Part shown: positions 8,251-16,274 of the stretch, piece by piece
Layout of the letters: every line of letters begins with the position of its first letter
Position numbering within the stretch: position 1 is the stretch's first letter
NCBI GenBank assembly: GCA_020061465.1
Contig: JAGUYG010000059.1
Span: forward strand, 1 to 38,344
DNA: 38,344 nucleotides
Source: Ignavibacteriales bacterium
Lineage (GTDB): Bacteria > Bacteroidota > Ignavibacteria > Ignavibacteriales > Ignavibacteriaceae
Direction: 5' to 3'
The notes under the pieces: generated by a model
What the model was told of the DNA's origin: nothing
Databases searched by the model: none
Seen by the model: only the letters and a program-made list of their open reading frames with translations
Position numbers and translations under genes: made by a program

Positions 8251-9420
8251 ATGAAAAAAATACACGTGCTCTTAAGCGGTTTATTGATCTTTGTGCTGGC
8301 AGAATCAACCTTCGCCCAATTAGCAAAAGACAGTTGGAGTTTGGGGTTTGGATTTTCATATCCGAGATTTCACAGCACAGATGTTCGCCCGCTCGAAGAA
8401 AACTATGGGGGGTTTTTATCGCTCCAAAGAAATTTTTCTGAGAATGTGGCGCTTCGGCTAATGGGTAACTACCATTACATTATGGGAAGAATACCGGGTC
8501 CATCTGGTATCTACCAATTTAAATATACTGACGGTACCATAGTTCCCAGCATGAAAGAAGAAATGTCTACAACAATTATTGGCGGTAACCTGGATGTTAT
8601 GTATTACTTTACTCCATGTTCGCCGGTTAATCCTTATTTTGCTTCAGGTGTCGGTGTAGTTTATTACGATCCAAGCTGGCCTGATAATATTGTCAATCCT
8701 GGTGTCGAAGCTAAGGCAACTGTTCAATTCAATTTGAGAATCGGAACCGAATGGAGATTGGGCAGAAACTTTAATCTTATTACTGAAATTGGATTTCACA
8801 GCCTCGATGGTCAAGTTGATGGAATCGTAAATAACAACCGGCAGGGTATGCTTGGTTCACATGCCGATGGATATATTTCCGCTAATGTCGGTTTCAATTG
8901 GTACTTCTCCAAAGGAGAACCTTCGAGATATTGCGAAATTTATGAAGGTATCGATGCAAGAGTTGAAGGCAGATTCCCGACGCTCAACGAAATTGAAGCT
9001 TTAATTGAAAAGCATATACCAAAAGAAGTAATAAAAGAAGTTGTTGTTGAAAAACCAACGGTTGGCGTAGCGCCAAGAGAACATTGGGTTCTGTTCGGCG
9101 TGAACTTCGACTTTGATAAGGCTACTTTGCGTCCCGAATCTTATCCGATTCTCGAACATGCGGTTCGTGTATTGAAGGATAATCCGGGAATTAAAGTTGA
9201 GATACAAGGTTATACCGATAACGTAGGGTCCGATGCTTATAATCAAAAACTTTCTGAACAAAGAGCAAAGACTGTTTACGATTATCTCGCTAAAGCCGGA
9301 GTAGCTTCCAACAGATTAAGCACAGTAGGATTCGGAGAGAAGCAGCCTATTGGCGATAACTCAACAGCTATGGGTAGAGCTCAAAATAGAAGGATCGAAT
9401 TCAGAGTAACTGCACAATAA
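8251..9420 (+). CDS. OmpA-family outer membrane protein
   Basis: A 389-residue protein with a signal peptide (about 1-23) and an N-terminal beta-barrel domain of about 190 residues (WSLGFGFSYPRFH ... YISANVGFNWYFSKGE). A short linker follows (IPKEVIKEVVVEKPTV). The OmpA peptidoglycan-binding domain spans about residues 275-388. The latter shows the usual VNFDFDKATLRPES, VEIQGYTDNVGSDAYNQKLSEQRA and NRRIEFRV segments, which bind diaminopimelate in the cell wall. The role is to tie the outer membrane to peptidoglycan; a porin role is possible. The start is ATG at 8251 with AAGGAGG eight bases upstream, the strongest ribosome-binding site in the window, consistent with high expression. A terminator follows at 9441. 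It stands alone as a single-gene unit. Confidence 0.92.
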   Translation: MKKIHVLLSGLLIFVLAESTFAQLAKDSWSLGFGFSYPRFHSTDVRPLEENYGGFLSLQRNFSENVALRLMGNYHYIMGRIPGPSGIYQFKYTDGTIVPSMKEEMSTTIIGGNLDVMYYFTPCSPVNPYFASGVGVVYYDPSWPDNIVNPGVEAKATVQFNLRIGTEWRLGRNFNLITEIGFHSLDGQVDGIVNNNRQGMLGSHADGYISANVGFNWYFSKGEPSRYCEIYEGIDARVEGRFPTLNEIEALIEKHIPKEVIKEVVVEKPTVGVAPREHWVLFGVNFDFDKATLRPESYPILEHAVRVLKDNPGIKVEIQGYTDNVGSDAYNQKLSEQRAKTVYDYLAKAGVASNRLSTVGFGEKQPIGDNSTAMGRAQNRRIEFRVTAQ

Positions 9421-9440
9421 TTTTTCTTTCGTTATTTATT

Positions 9441-9472
9441 AAGGGTTCGCTGAATAAGTGAACCCTTTTTTA
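9441..9472 (+). terminator. Rho-independent terminator of the OmpA gene
   Basis: AAGGGTTC-GCTGAATAAGT-GAACCCTTTTTTA forms a GGGTTC/GAACCC stem followed by a run of T. It begins 20 bases after the stop of the 389-aa OmpA gene. Confidence 0.85.
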
Positions 9473-9572
9473 TTTCTTCACCTTTTTCTCTATTTGAAAT
9501 ACCTCTTTTACCTTCGTAACTTTTATACCAAAATTGTTAATTTTAATACATGTAGAAAAGCCAAATTCCTTA

Positions 9573-11837
9573 ATGAAGCTTAATAGAAATAAAATATTAT
9601 TTCTTTTCCTTTTCTTATCCGGATTATCGGTAATTCTTTATTTGCTAATCCATAAAGTTCAAAAGCCGGGAATTTTACCAACCAATATCTATCACTATTC
9701 AATCCAGCAAGGGCAGGAATTTAGCGAGATTAGTCTAGGTGATCTTATACCGGGGAAACAAGCTTCTGATCTGCGGTGGAGTTTTGAAGGTAATAAAATC
9801 GTGAATCTGATTCTTTTACCTAGTGCAAGGGTAAGGGTAAATATTCCTGATAAGAATTGGACAGGAACTGATACAATTTCGTTTGTAGCAGTAAACAGAG
9901 ATAACCAACAATTTATAACGCTTGGTGTTTTCACCGTGCTGCCCGGGAAAAACCCACCCGAGCTTTTAAATATACCGGATCAAACAATTACAGCCGGCGG
10001 TTCATTCAAACCAATCGAGCTTGATGATTTTATATTATTTTCCGTATCAGCTACTGAATCAATACAATGGTCATGGAGAGGTAACGAAAACCTAATCTTA
10101 AAAATCGATTCTCAAAATAGATTGACCGTTAAACCGATAAATAAAAATTATACCGGCAAAGAAACAGTAACACTGGTAGCGACAAATCAATACGGCTTGT
10201 CCGTAAATCAGGATGTTTATTTTACAATTTTGCCCGAAAAAAAATCAATCGGTTTTTCATTGCCGGAAGAAATCCAATTAAATTCTTATGAGGATGACCT
10301 GGTACTTAAACTTGATCAAACATTCATGAATCAATCTTTTGAAAACGAAAATCTTTTATGGCAGGTAACCGGGTTAAAATACTTATCCGCTCAGCTTATC
10401 GATAATCGCTATCTTCATTTAAGAAAATCCAATCCAAATTGGTACGGGATTGATACAGCTAGTATCTCTATTAGTAATAAGCAGGGATTTAGCGGGTTAT
10501 CAAAGCTTGTCATATCATTAACTCCGAAAAGCGTAGTTAATCTAAAACCATTTATAATTATATCTGGAAAAGAAAATTATCCGATTAATCTTAAAGAATA
10601 TATTTACACAAATAACGATATCCCGATTACTTTTTCTGTTGAAGATAATGATAATTTCTTTTCCGAAATTGGGCAGGATAATCTTCTTAAAATTTCAAAT
10701 AAAAATTTAAGATGGGAAGGAAGCGACACAATCTACATTGCAGCGCACTTAACGGATGATTTTATCATCAGAGCTTCGCTGCCTGTAATTTTTGTTTCGA
10801 GATTCAACCCTCCTTCTGTTATTCAACTTTCAGAACAAACTATTGAGCAGGGTGAATCTTTTTCAACAATAAATTTAAATAATCATCTCATTTACGAAGG
10901 GAAAGAGAAGGAAGAAATTGCGTGGTCTCATTCCGGCGGCGGTAATCTTCAAGTAGATATTAGTTCAGAAGGATTAGCGTTTGTCAGCTCAATAAATCCC
11001 GATTGGTATGGAAGCGATACAATAACCTTCAGTGCGAATATTAATGACAGGTATCAGGTTAACACTAAAGGCATCTTTACGGTTTACGAACCGTTCTTTT
11101 ACGATAAACAGCCGTTCAAACCGATTAAAAATATTTTTTTTACAGGAGTTAACGATGGTATTTCACTTATTAAAGCTCCGTTAAGTTGGGATTCCGATGA
11201 TTTAGCTGCTCTGCAGTCTATTATTATCGGGACTCTCATTCTTTCCAGGTATGATCAACCGTTGCAGAAACAGGTTATAAAAGATAGAAGATATTTTAAC
11301 AGCTTTGTAATGGAGTTTGGTGAATGGTACGGCAGGTCCAGCACACCTCAGCTTGCTGCCTTAGCGGTTGCAGGATTTGGATTGGCAACGGGGAATGATA
11401 AAGCAACGAGAATAGGCTTAGAGATATTTGAAGCCTACTTCTTTGCCAACAATATTAATTCTATTATGAAGAGAACATTCGGCAGAGCGCGTCCGGGCGA
11501 GGAAAAAGGTTCTTACTATTTTACTCCGTTCGGCGATAGACCCAATCCACAAAATGCTCTTCCGTCGGGGCATGCAACATTATCATTTGCACTTTCTTCG
11601 GTACTAGCAGCACATACCGATCAAGTTTGGCTTAAGGCGTTGATTTTTACTCCGGCTGTAATAACGGGCGTCTCAAGAATATACCACAACAGCCACTGGC
11701 TGTCGGATGTTTTTTTAGGATCTGCGATTGGCTATTTTGTCGGCAACTTTGTAGTAAGCCGGCATTCCGACAAGGTTGATAAGAATTTTATTATTAACCT
11801 TTTGCCTGGCGGAGTTGGCTTTTATTATAAGTTATAG
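9573..11837 (+). CDS. PAP2-family phosphatase fused to five extracytoplasmic repeats
   Basis: The start chosen is ATG at 9573 (754 residues); the TTG at 9534 is less likely because a membrane anchor (ILFLFLFLSGLSVILYLLIH) begins right after MKLNRNK. Five repeats of about 95 residues follow, each with a tryptophan-rich strand and an NxxWxGxDT-(I/V)-x-(F/V) signature (KNWTGTDTISF, KNYTGKETVTL, PNWYGIDTASI, LRWEGSDTIYI, PDWYGSDTITF). They look like Ig/cadherin-type folds. The last ~200 residues are a PAP2 lipid phosphatase domain with all three motifs: K...RARP (KRTFGRARP), PSGH, and SRIYHNSHWLSD, where the histidine and aspartate are catalytic. It likely dephosphorylates a lipid phosphate or pyrophosphate on the outer face of a membrane, with the repeats binding cell-wall or surface material. 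The fusion is unusual; PAP2 proteins are normally 200-300 residues. Confidence 0.85.
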   Translation: MKLNRNKILFLFLFLSGLSVILYLLIHKVQKPGILPTNIYHYSIQQGQEFSEISLGDLIPGKQASDLRWSFEGNKIVNLILLPSARVRVNIPDKNWTGTDTISFVAVNRDNQQFITLGVFTVLPGKNPPELLNIPDQTITAGGSFKPIELDDFILFSVSATESIQWSWRGNENLILKIDSQNRLTVKPINKNYTGKETVTLVATNQYGLSVNQDVYFTILPEKKSIGFSLPEEIQLNSYEDDLVLKLDQTFMNQSFENENLLWQVTGLKYLSAQLIDNRYLHLRKSNPNWYGIDTASISISNKQGFSGLSKLVISLTPKSVVNLKPFIIISGKENYPINLKEYIYTNNDIPITFSVEDNDNFFSEIGQDNLLKISNKNLRWEGSDTIYIAAHLTDDFIIRASLPVIFVSRFNPPSVIQLSEQTIEQGESFSTINLNNHLIYEGKEKEEIAWSHSGGGNLQVDISSEGLAFVSSINPDWYGSDTITFSANINDRYQVNTKGIFTVYEPFFYDKQPFKPIKNIFFTGVNDGISLIKAPLSWDSDDLAALQSIIIGTLILSRYDQPLQKQVIKDRRYFNSFVMEFGEWYGRSSTPQLAALAVAGFGLATGNDKATRIGLEIFEAYFFANNINSIMKRTFGRARPGEEKGSYYFTPFGDRPNPQNALPSGHATLSFALSSVLAAHTDQVWLKALIFTPAVITGVSRIYHNSHWLSDVFLGSAIGYFVGNFVVSRHSDKVDKNFIINLLPGGVGFYYKL

Positions 11838-11851
11838 TTATTGGAAGATTT

Positions 11852-11901
11852 AGAGATGACATCTGTTGGGTTGTTAGCCCGCAGCGACAGATGTCATCTC
11901 T
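11852..11901. repeat. 15-bp inverted repeat between convergent genes (copy 1)
   Basis: AGAGATGACATCTGT at 11852-11866 pairs perfectly with ACAGATGTCATCTCT at 11887-11901 across a 20-base loop. It sits between the convergent PAP2-fusion and heme-protein genes, 14 bases after the plus-strand stop. The same arm sequence occurs at 37009-37057. It may act as a two-way terminator, though neither side here has a T-run. Confidence 0.75.
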
Positions 11902-11919
11902 GTTGAAAATCAGTTAGAT

Positions 11920-13080
11920 TTAAAATGCCGTTACACAGCCTACTGCAAATTTGCCGTACTTATCAGTAAAGTTGTGAGAATATTCGGCAATTAGCCTTAT
12001 ATTTCTTTTCAATAAATAACCTAAATGAAAAGCTGCTGTTTTTAAGTTAAGCGCTGCAAGGTCGGATTCGATCCAATTAAACAACCATGCAGAATACCAC
12101 TTGCTGTCATCTCCTTCCGGTCTAAAAATTACTTCACCTAAAGCACCGCGGGTTTTTAATTCAATTTCATCGGTGAGCAAAAAATGCGGATTCTTATCTC
12201 TTCGTTCAATGTACTGTAAATTTATTTCGAACGGACCAGCAGATACCGAAGCATCCGGACCTGCCATCCATGTTTCATTCACAACTTCTGAGACCTCTTC
12301 TTTTCCAAGAAATCCAAATGCACCTATTCGGAAATGATCGCCGATGCTTTGCGAAATTCTTCCCAGGAAGTTTTTATACTGATCGTTATCGAACAATTTT
12401 GCCGGAGAAATTTTACCAATACCGCTTCCGTTCAATACTTCAAAAGTAAGATCAGTACCGGTTTCTAAACCGTAAGTAAGCATTATTCCTCTGTCATAGG
12501 TTAGATTTACATTAGATTGTCCAACTTTCAATCTGTATATCTGATAGTCGTCCAAAGTTAATCTCAATTCTCTTTTAAAGAGAGGATCGGAAATTTGAAA
12601 CTGACCGATGTAAACATCAAGCTCGCTTCCTAACAAATTATTGAACATTATGAAGGCATCTTCAATTCCAGCAACCTCACCCCGTTCATCAAAGAAAAAG
12701 TAAAAATAATAAGCGAAATCTTTAGCAAGAGAACCGCCCGATAAAAATTTAAGCAGATATGGTGCGGCAAATTCTGCCTGCTCTGCGTTTGCAGTGTTGT
12801 AAGTAACATAAGCTTCCAGGCGCATGGCTACAGGTATATCTCTTATCAAAGATAGTTCCTCATCGCCTGTATCGATAAAATACCTTGGCGCATCCTGGTC
12901 CGGTAATACAAAACCATTACCGGCAAATTCATCGCCAAAATCTTTCAGATGAGGAAAGGGGGAATGACATGTTTTACAAGTCATGTTATATTTTCTCGCA
13001 AATGCCGGTATTGCGGATATGCTTTCGCTTGCTAAAAAGATAAATATTAAACAGAGTAAAATTGAATTGTATGGTTTCAT
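11920..13080 (-). CDS. Monoheme outer-membrane-type protein
   Basis: A 386-residue exported protein with one c-type heme site, CKTCH at residues 35-39, just after the signal peptide (PAFARKYNMTCKTCHSPFPHLKDFG). The rest (about 70-386) is a run of amphipathic strands with a terminal HLGYLLKRNIRLIAEYSHNF...VGCVTAF that fits an outer membrane barrel. From memory, proteins with this IPAFARKY...C.TCH...FP.LNDFG start are widespread in anaerobic and metal-cycling bacteria and are annotated only as cytochrome or hypothetical. It lies 8 bases downstream of the pentaheme cytochrome, with AGAGGAAGAA before its ATG, so the two are an operon. A plausible role is passing electrons across or into the outer membrane; this is inference. 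Confidence 0.8.
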   Translation of the reverse strand: MKPYNSILLCLIFIFLASESISAIPAFARKYNMTCKTCHSPFPHLKDFGDEFAGNGFVLPDQDAPRYFIDTGDEELSLIRDIPVAMRLEAYVTYNTANAEQAEFAAPYLLKFLSGGSLAKDFAYYFYFFFDERGEVAGIEDAFIMFNNLLGSELDVYIGQFQISDPLFKRELRLTLDDYQIYRLKVGQSNVNLTYDRGIMLTYGLETGTDLTFEVLNGSGIGKISPAKLFDNDQYKNFLGRISQSIGDHFRIGAFGFLGKEEVSEVVNETWMAGPDASVSAGPFEINLQYIERRDKNPHFLLTDEIELKTRGALGEVIFRPEGDDSKWYSAWLFNWIESDLAALNLKTAAFHLGYLLKRNIRLIAEYSHNFTDKYGKFAVGCVTAF

Positions 13081-13088
13081 TTCTTCCT

Positions 13089-14441
13089 CTAAGGTAAAAT
13101 TGTAATAGTTGTGGAATGTTCATTTACTTTTATTATTTCTGATTCCTCAGCCAGAACGTTTAAGAAATCTGCAACAGGTTTAACAAGCTTTTGATAATTT
13201 AACACTGCCGTAACTTTAAGTTCGCCGGTGGCAATATCATACGGAAGATTAAAAATGCAAGTTTCTATTTTAGTTTCTCTTGGCGCAAATCTATAATCTG
13301 CACCTAAAGATTTCGTATTCCATTGCTGTATAGTCATTCTCCCTTGCGGATCAAAATAGGGCATACGGAAAATTCTATCGCCTAATGGAATACCGTCTCT
13401 TTGTACTCCTTTAAAATCAGGATCGTCAAGTGCGATACCCATATCTTGATATGCAAGAACATCGGTACCGATAGTATATTCTTCACCGTCAAATCCTTTT
13501 CGATCTACAGGCAAGTGATAAATATTTCCTTTCGAGTCTACCGCTTCAACATGCATCCAAACAATTCTGTCTTCAACCGAACCGGTCGGAAATTTATGTC
13601 CGGTTTTTTGGTTGAAGAGAGCGATAGTAAATTTTACTTTTTCTCCAGGTTCCGCTTCTCTTATATCGGGGTAAATCCTAAGTTCAATTGTGCCTTTAAC
13701 TTTTCCGGGGTCATGTGCGCCGTGGAATAGATGTTGTCTTGCATCGGGATATTTAGTGCCCATCGATGCGGTTATTCCTTCCGCATTAGTCATGTGGCAA
13801 TTGTGGCATTTTACTCCCTCTTTTGAATAAGGTCCTTCTTTCCATTCAAGATGAGTAGACTTTACCCAAACATCATAAGGGGATTTTTCATTATGACACG
13901 TGCCGCAAAATTCGGCAGTTCCTAAGAAATCACTTTTTACAATTTGATGCTCGGGGGAATTACCTTTTCCGCGGGGTCCGTATTTGGTTTTACCCGGCTG
14001 ACTGATGTAATTGAAATTATAAGGAACATCCCCCTCAAATCCGGTAATTGTGTGGCATACATCGCAATTAACAGATTCGTTAGCCATTGACATTTTTTCG
14101 GGAAGAGGCGGAGGAACATCACCGGCTAAAAATGAAATTGGTGCATGGCAGCCATTGCAGCCTGCTTTCACTCCGGCAACTACAGGATCTTTTTCTGCAT
14201 GAGGCACAGCAAGCTTAAAATATTCAATCTCATCCCAATGGTGAGTGTATGCCTGTGACATCATTGCTTGTGTCCACTGCTGATAAAAATCAACGTGGCA
14301 TGAAGCCCCGCAAAATTTTGCTTTTTGAAAATCTTCATACTTCCTAGTTCCTAAAGCGGCATCGCCCGCTTTTACTTGCGGAAAAGACTCAAGCTGAATT
14401 GCCAGAAGTGAAATAATGCAGACGAAAATGAATTTTTTCAT
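13089..14441 (-). CDS. Pentaheme cytochrome c (cytochrome c554-like)
   Basis: A 450-residue periplasmic protein with a signal peptide (FIFVCIISLLAIQLESFPQ) and five CxxCH heme sites at residues 44-48, 95-99, 126-130, 179-183 and 212-216. Further histidines (THHWD, HAEKD, HLFHGAHD) can act as distal heme ligands. The first half resembles the cytochrome c554 family of multiheme electron carriers. The second half, from about 250, is a heme-free beta domain (ELRIYPDIREAEPGEKVKFTIALFNQKTGHKFPTG) often found joined to such heme domains. It probably carries electrons in the periplasm between quinol or hydrogen-derived donors and an acceptor. AAGGGG precedes the ATG. It is cotranscribed with the monoheme barrel protein. 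The physiological partner is not visible. Confidence 0.88.
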   Translation of the reverse strand: MKKFIFVCIISLLAIQLESFPQVKAGDAALGTRKYEDFQKAKFCGASCHVDFYQQWTQAMMSQAYTHHWDEIEYFKLAVPHAEKDPVVAGVKAGCNGCHAPISFLAGDVPPPLPEKMSMANESVNCDVCHTITGFEGDVPYNFNYISQPGKTKYGPRGKGNSPEHQIVKSDFLGTAEFCGTCHNEKSPYDVWVKSTHLEWKEGPYSKEGVKCHNCHMTNAEGITASMGTKYPDARQHLFHGAHDPGKVKGTIELRIYPDIREAEPGEKVKFTIALFNQKTGHKFPTGSVEDRIVWMHVEAVDSKGNIYHLPVDRKGFDGEEYTIGTDVLAYQDMGIALDDPDFKGVQRDGIPLGDRIFRMPYFDPQGRMTIQQWNTKSLGADYRFAPRETKIETCIFNLPYDIATGELKVTAVLNYQKLVKPVADFLNVLAEESEIIKVNEHSTTITILP

Positions 14442-14581
14442 GTTTCACCCCTTTCTTATTTTTTGTAGGACCTAATTAAGAAAAAACTTTAACAGGTAAA
14501 TTCCAAAGAGCAAAACACAAATAACAAATAAATTTCAATTACCAAAAATCAATTTCCCAGATTTCATGGAATTAAATTTAA

Positions 14582-15967
14582 TCATTTCTCTTGTTTAATC
14601 GGAAGCTTTATTCTGAAACATGCCCCGGGTCTGCCTTCGCTTGCTAATTTGGAAGGACTTAATGCATCAACTTTTCCGCCGTGGCGTAGTACAATCTGTT
14701 TTACGATTGATAATCCCAAACCGATTCCTTCCTGCTTCGTTAGTTTTATGTTGGAGGCTCTATAGAAATCTTTAAATATATTGCTTAACTCCGATTGCGG
14801 AATTCCGATTCCGTTATCGCAGATATGAACCTCAACTTCATTGTCACTTCCGAAGAGTGTTATCTCGACTAGTCCTTCATGATTAACGTACTTAACGGCA
14901 TTACTGATTAAATTTGAGAAAGCAACTTCTAATAGAAATTTATCTCCTAAAATATTATGCTTTTCTTTCCTTTCATCTTTTAATTTAAATTGAACTTTCT
15001 TTTGAACTGCCGCAGCTTTCTGCTTAACAAGCACAGAAGCTAAAAGCTCGTAGAGATTCACTTCCTCTTTATTAATTTCATCAAGCAAACGAAGGTTAGA
15101 TATTCTTAAAACATTGTTTATCATTTCAACGCCTTCGGCAGCGCGTATCTTAACCCTTCTTAGTCTCGCTTCAAGTTCTTTGCTTAAAGGTCCTAGATAA
15201 TTTTGAAGTATAACGTCAAGGTAGGAATGAACAGCCGAAAGAGGCGTTTTTATCTCGTGAACAATACCCATAATATATTTTTGCTTTTCTTTTTCGGCAG
15301 CGTTTAATTTATTGAACGATTCGATTAAATCCTGTTCCATTTTATACAACTGTTTTACAATTCTGTTCGCGATAATAACACTCATAACCATTACGAATAT
15401 AAAAACAGTTAGATAAGCTGCAATATATTCATAGTCATTATAGAACGGAACTTTGAGTATTCCCTCAACGCTGTGATGTTGAATTACACCGAAGTATTCA
15501 AGAAACACCATTGAACTGAATGCGGTAATTAACAAAGCTGTTAGTGAATAAATAACCCATCCTGGTAAGATCAGACTCCCAATAATGATGTGAAAAATAA
15601 AAAGAAGATACAGCGGCGATTCGATGCCGCCGGTAAAATGGACTAATAATCCGAGTGACGTAAAATCCAAAAGCATCTGAACTAAAGAAAAATGAAGGGG
15701 ATTGAATTTATTCGGATCGCATTTTAGGAATTGTCTTACCCAATGAAGAGATAAATTGTATAATAAGATAGAAATATTAATTGCAGCAATAGCCGTTATC
15801 TGTGTGCTTGTAAACTCAAGCCCTAAGAAAAATTCTGAAGCGATTATAAAGCCTAACAGCATAACAACCGCACCGTAGCGTAGTTTGATCAGCCATAGAT
15901 TCCGGCGTCTTATAGTCTGCCAGAATTCATCGTAATGATGCGCCCATGCCGGAACTAATTGAATCAT
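14582..15967 (-). CDS. RegB/PrrB-like membrane histidine kinase
   Basis: A 461-residue sensor kinase. About six transmembrane helices fill residues 28-205, with GGIESPLYLLF at 113-123 in the place where RegB-type redox sensors carry the GGxxNPF quinone-binding motif. Only the GG and P are kept. A short helical linker leads to a HisKA domain with the phospho-accepting histidine at 237 (GIVHEIKTPLSAVHSY). The ATPase domain follows, with the N box NLISNAVKY (362-370), DNGIGIP and GIGLGLSIVKQIVLRHGG. It is a complete kinase. No response regulator is adjacent; the nearest is the CheY-like receiver at the head of the hydrogenase operon 4 kb upstream on the same strand. Redox or quinone sensing is inferred from the membrane-domain resemblance and the hydrogenase and cytochrome neighbours. 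Confidence 0.85.
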   Translation of the reverse strand: MIQLVPAWAHHYDEFWQTIRRRNLWLIKLRYGAVVMLLGFIIASEFFLGLEFTSTQITAIAAINISILLYNLSLHWVRQFLKCDPNKFNPLHFSLVQMLLDFTSLGLLVHFTGGIESPLYLLFIFHIIIGSLILPGWVIYSLTALLITAFSSMVFLEYFGVIQHHSVEGILKVPFYNDYEYIAAYLTVFIFVMVMSVIIANRIVKQLYKMEQDLIESFNKLNAAEKEKQKYIMGIVHEIKTPLSAVHSYLDVILQNYLGPLSKELEARLRRVKIRAAEGVEMINNVLRISNLRLLDEINKEEVNLYELLASVLVKQKAAAVQKKVQFKLKDERKEKHNILGDKFLLEVAFSNLISNAVKYVNHEGLVEITLFGSDNEVEVHICDNGIGIPQSELSNIFKDFYRASNIKLTKQEGIGLGLSIVKQIVLRHGGKVDALSPSKLASEGRPGACFRIKLPIKQEK

Positions 15968-16274
15968 TGGTGATGCCTTATTTATTGCTTATTATAATTC
16001 ATATTTCAAACGATATTCTCTTTCATTGATCCTAAACGAGTATTTATTAAAATTTTATTGAAAATTCTAGCTACAATATTAGACATTTATCTGTTATCTG
16101 TCATCGCTGCGATAACCTCGTGCAGAGCATCCTTCGGATAGAGGTCATACTATTGTAGATTTAATTCTACATTAAAATTAATAATCCTCGTAGATGATTA
16201 ACAATTAACCTCAAACTAAAACTTCCAAATAAAAAATGCAGCACTGAATACTATTCTGTGCTGCGATCTTTAAT
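15968..16274. other. Intergenic region between hydA and the histidine kinase
   Basis: This 307-base gap holds the hydA terminator (listed separately), a small GTAGA...TCTAC hairpin near 16155-16170, and a stretch with short palindromes (ATCGCTGCGAT, ATCCTTCGGAT) at about 16101-16145 that may be a degenerate dispersed repeat. No coding frame is convincing. The kinase promoter must lie here on the minus strand, but I could not pick it out. Confidence 0.5.
16228..16265 (-). terminator. Terminator of the hydrogenase operon
   Basis: On the minus strand, GCAGCAC pairs with GTGCTGC (16238-16264) around a 13-base loop and is followed by ATTTTTTATTT. It begins 10 bases after the hydA stop. It separates the receiver-hydC-hydB-hydA operon from the downstream histidine kinase. 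Confidence 0.85.

Noticed and set aside
9534-9572. TTG at 9534 as the start of the PAP2-fusion gene
   Set aside because: It has no ribosome-binding site and would add a polar extension before the membrane anchor; ATG at 9573 fits better.
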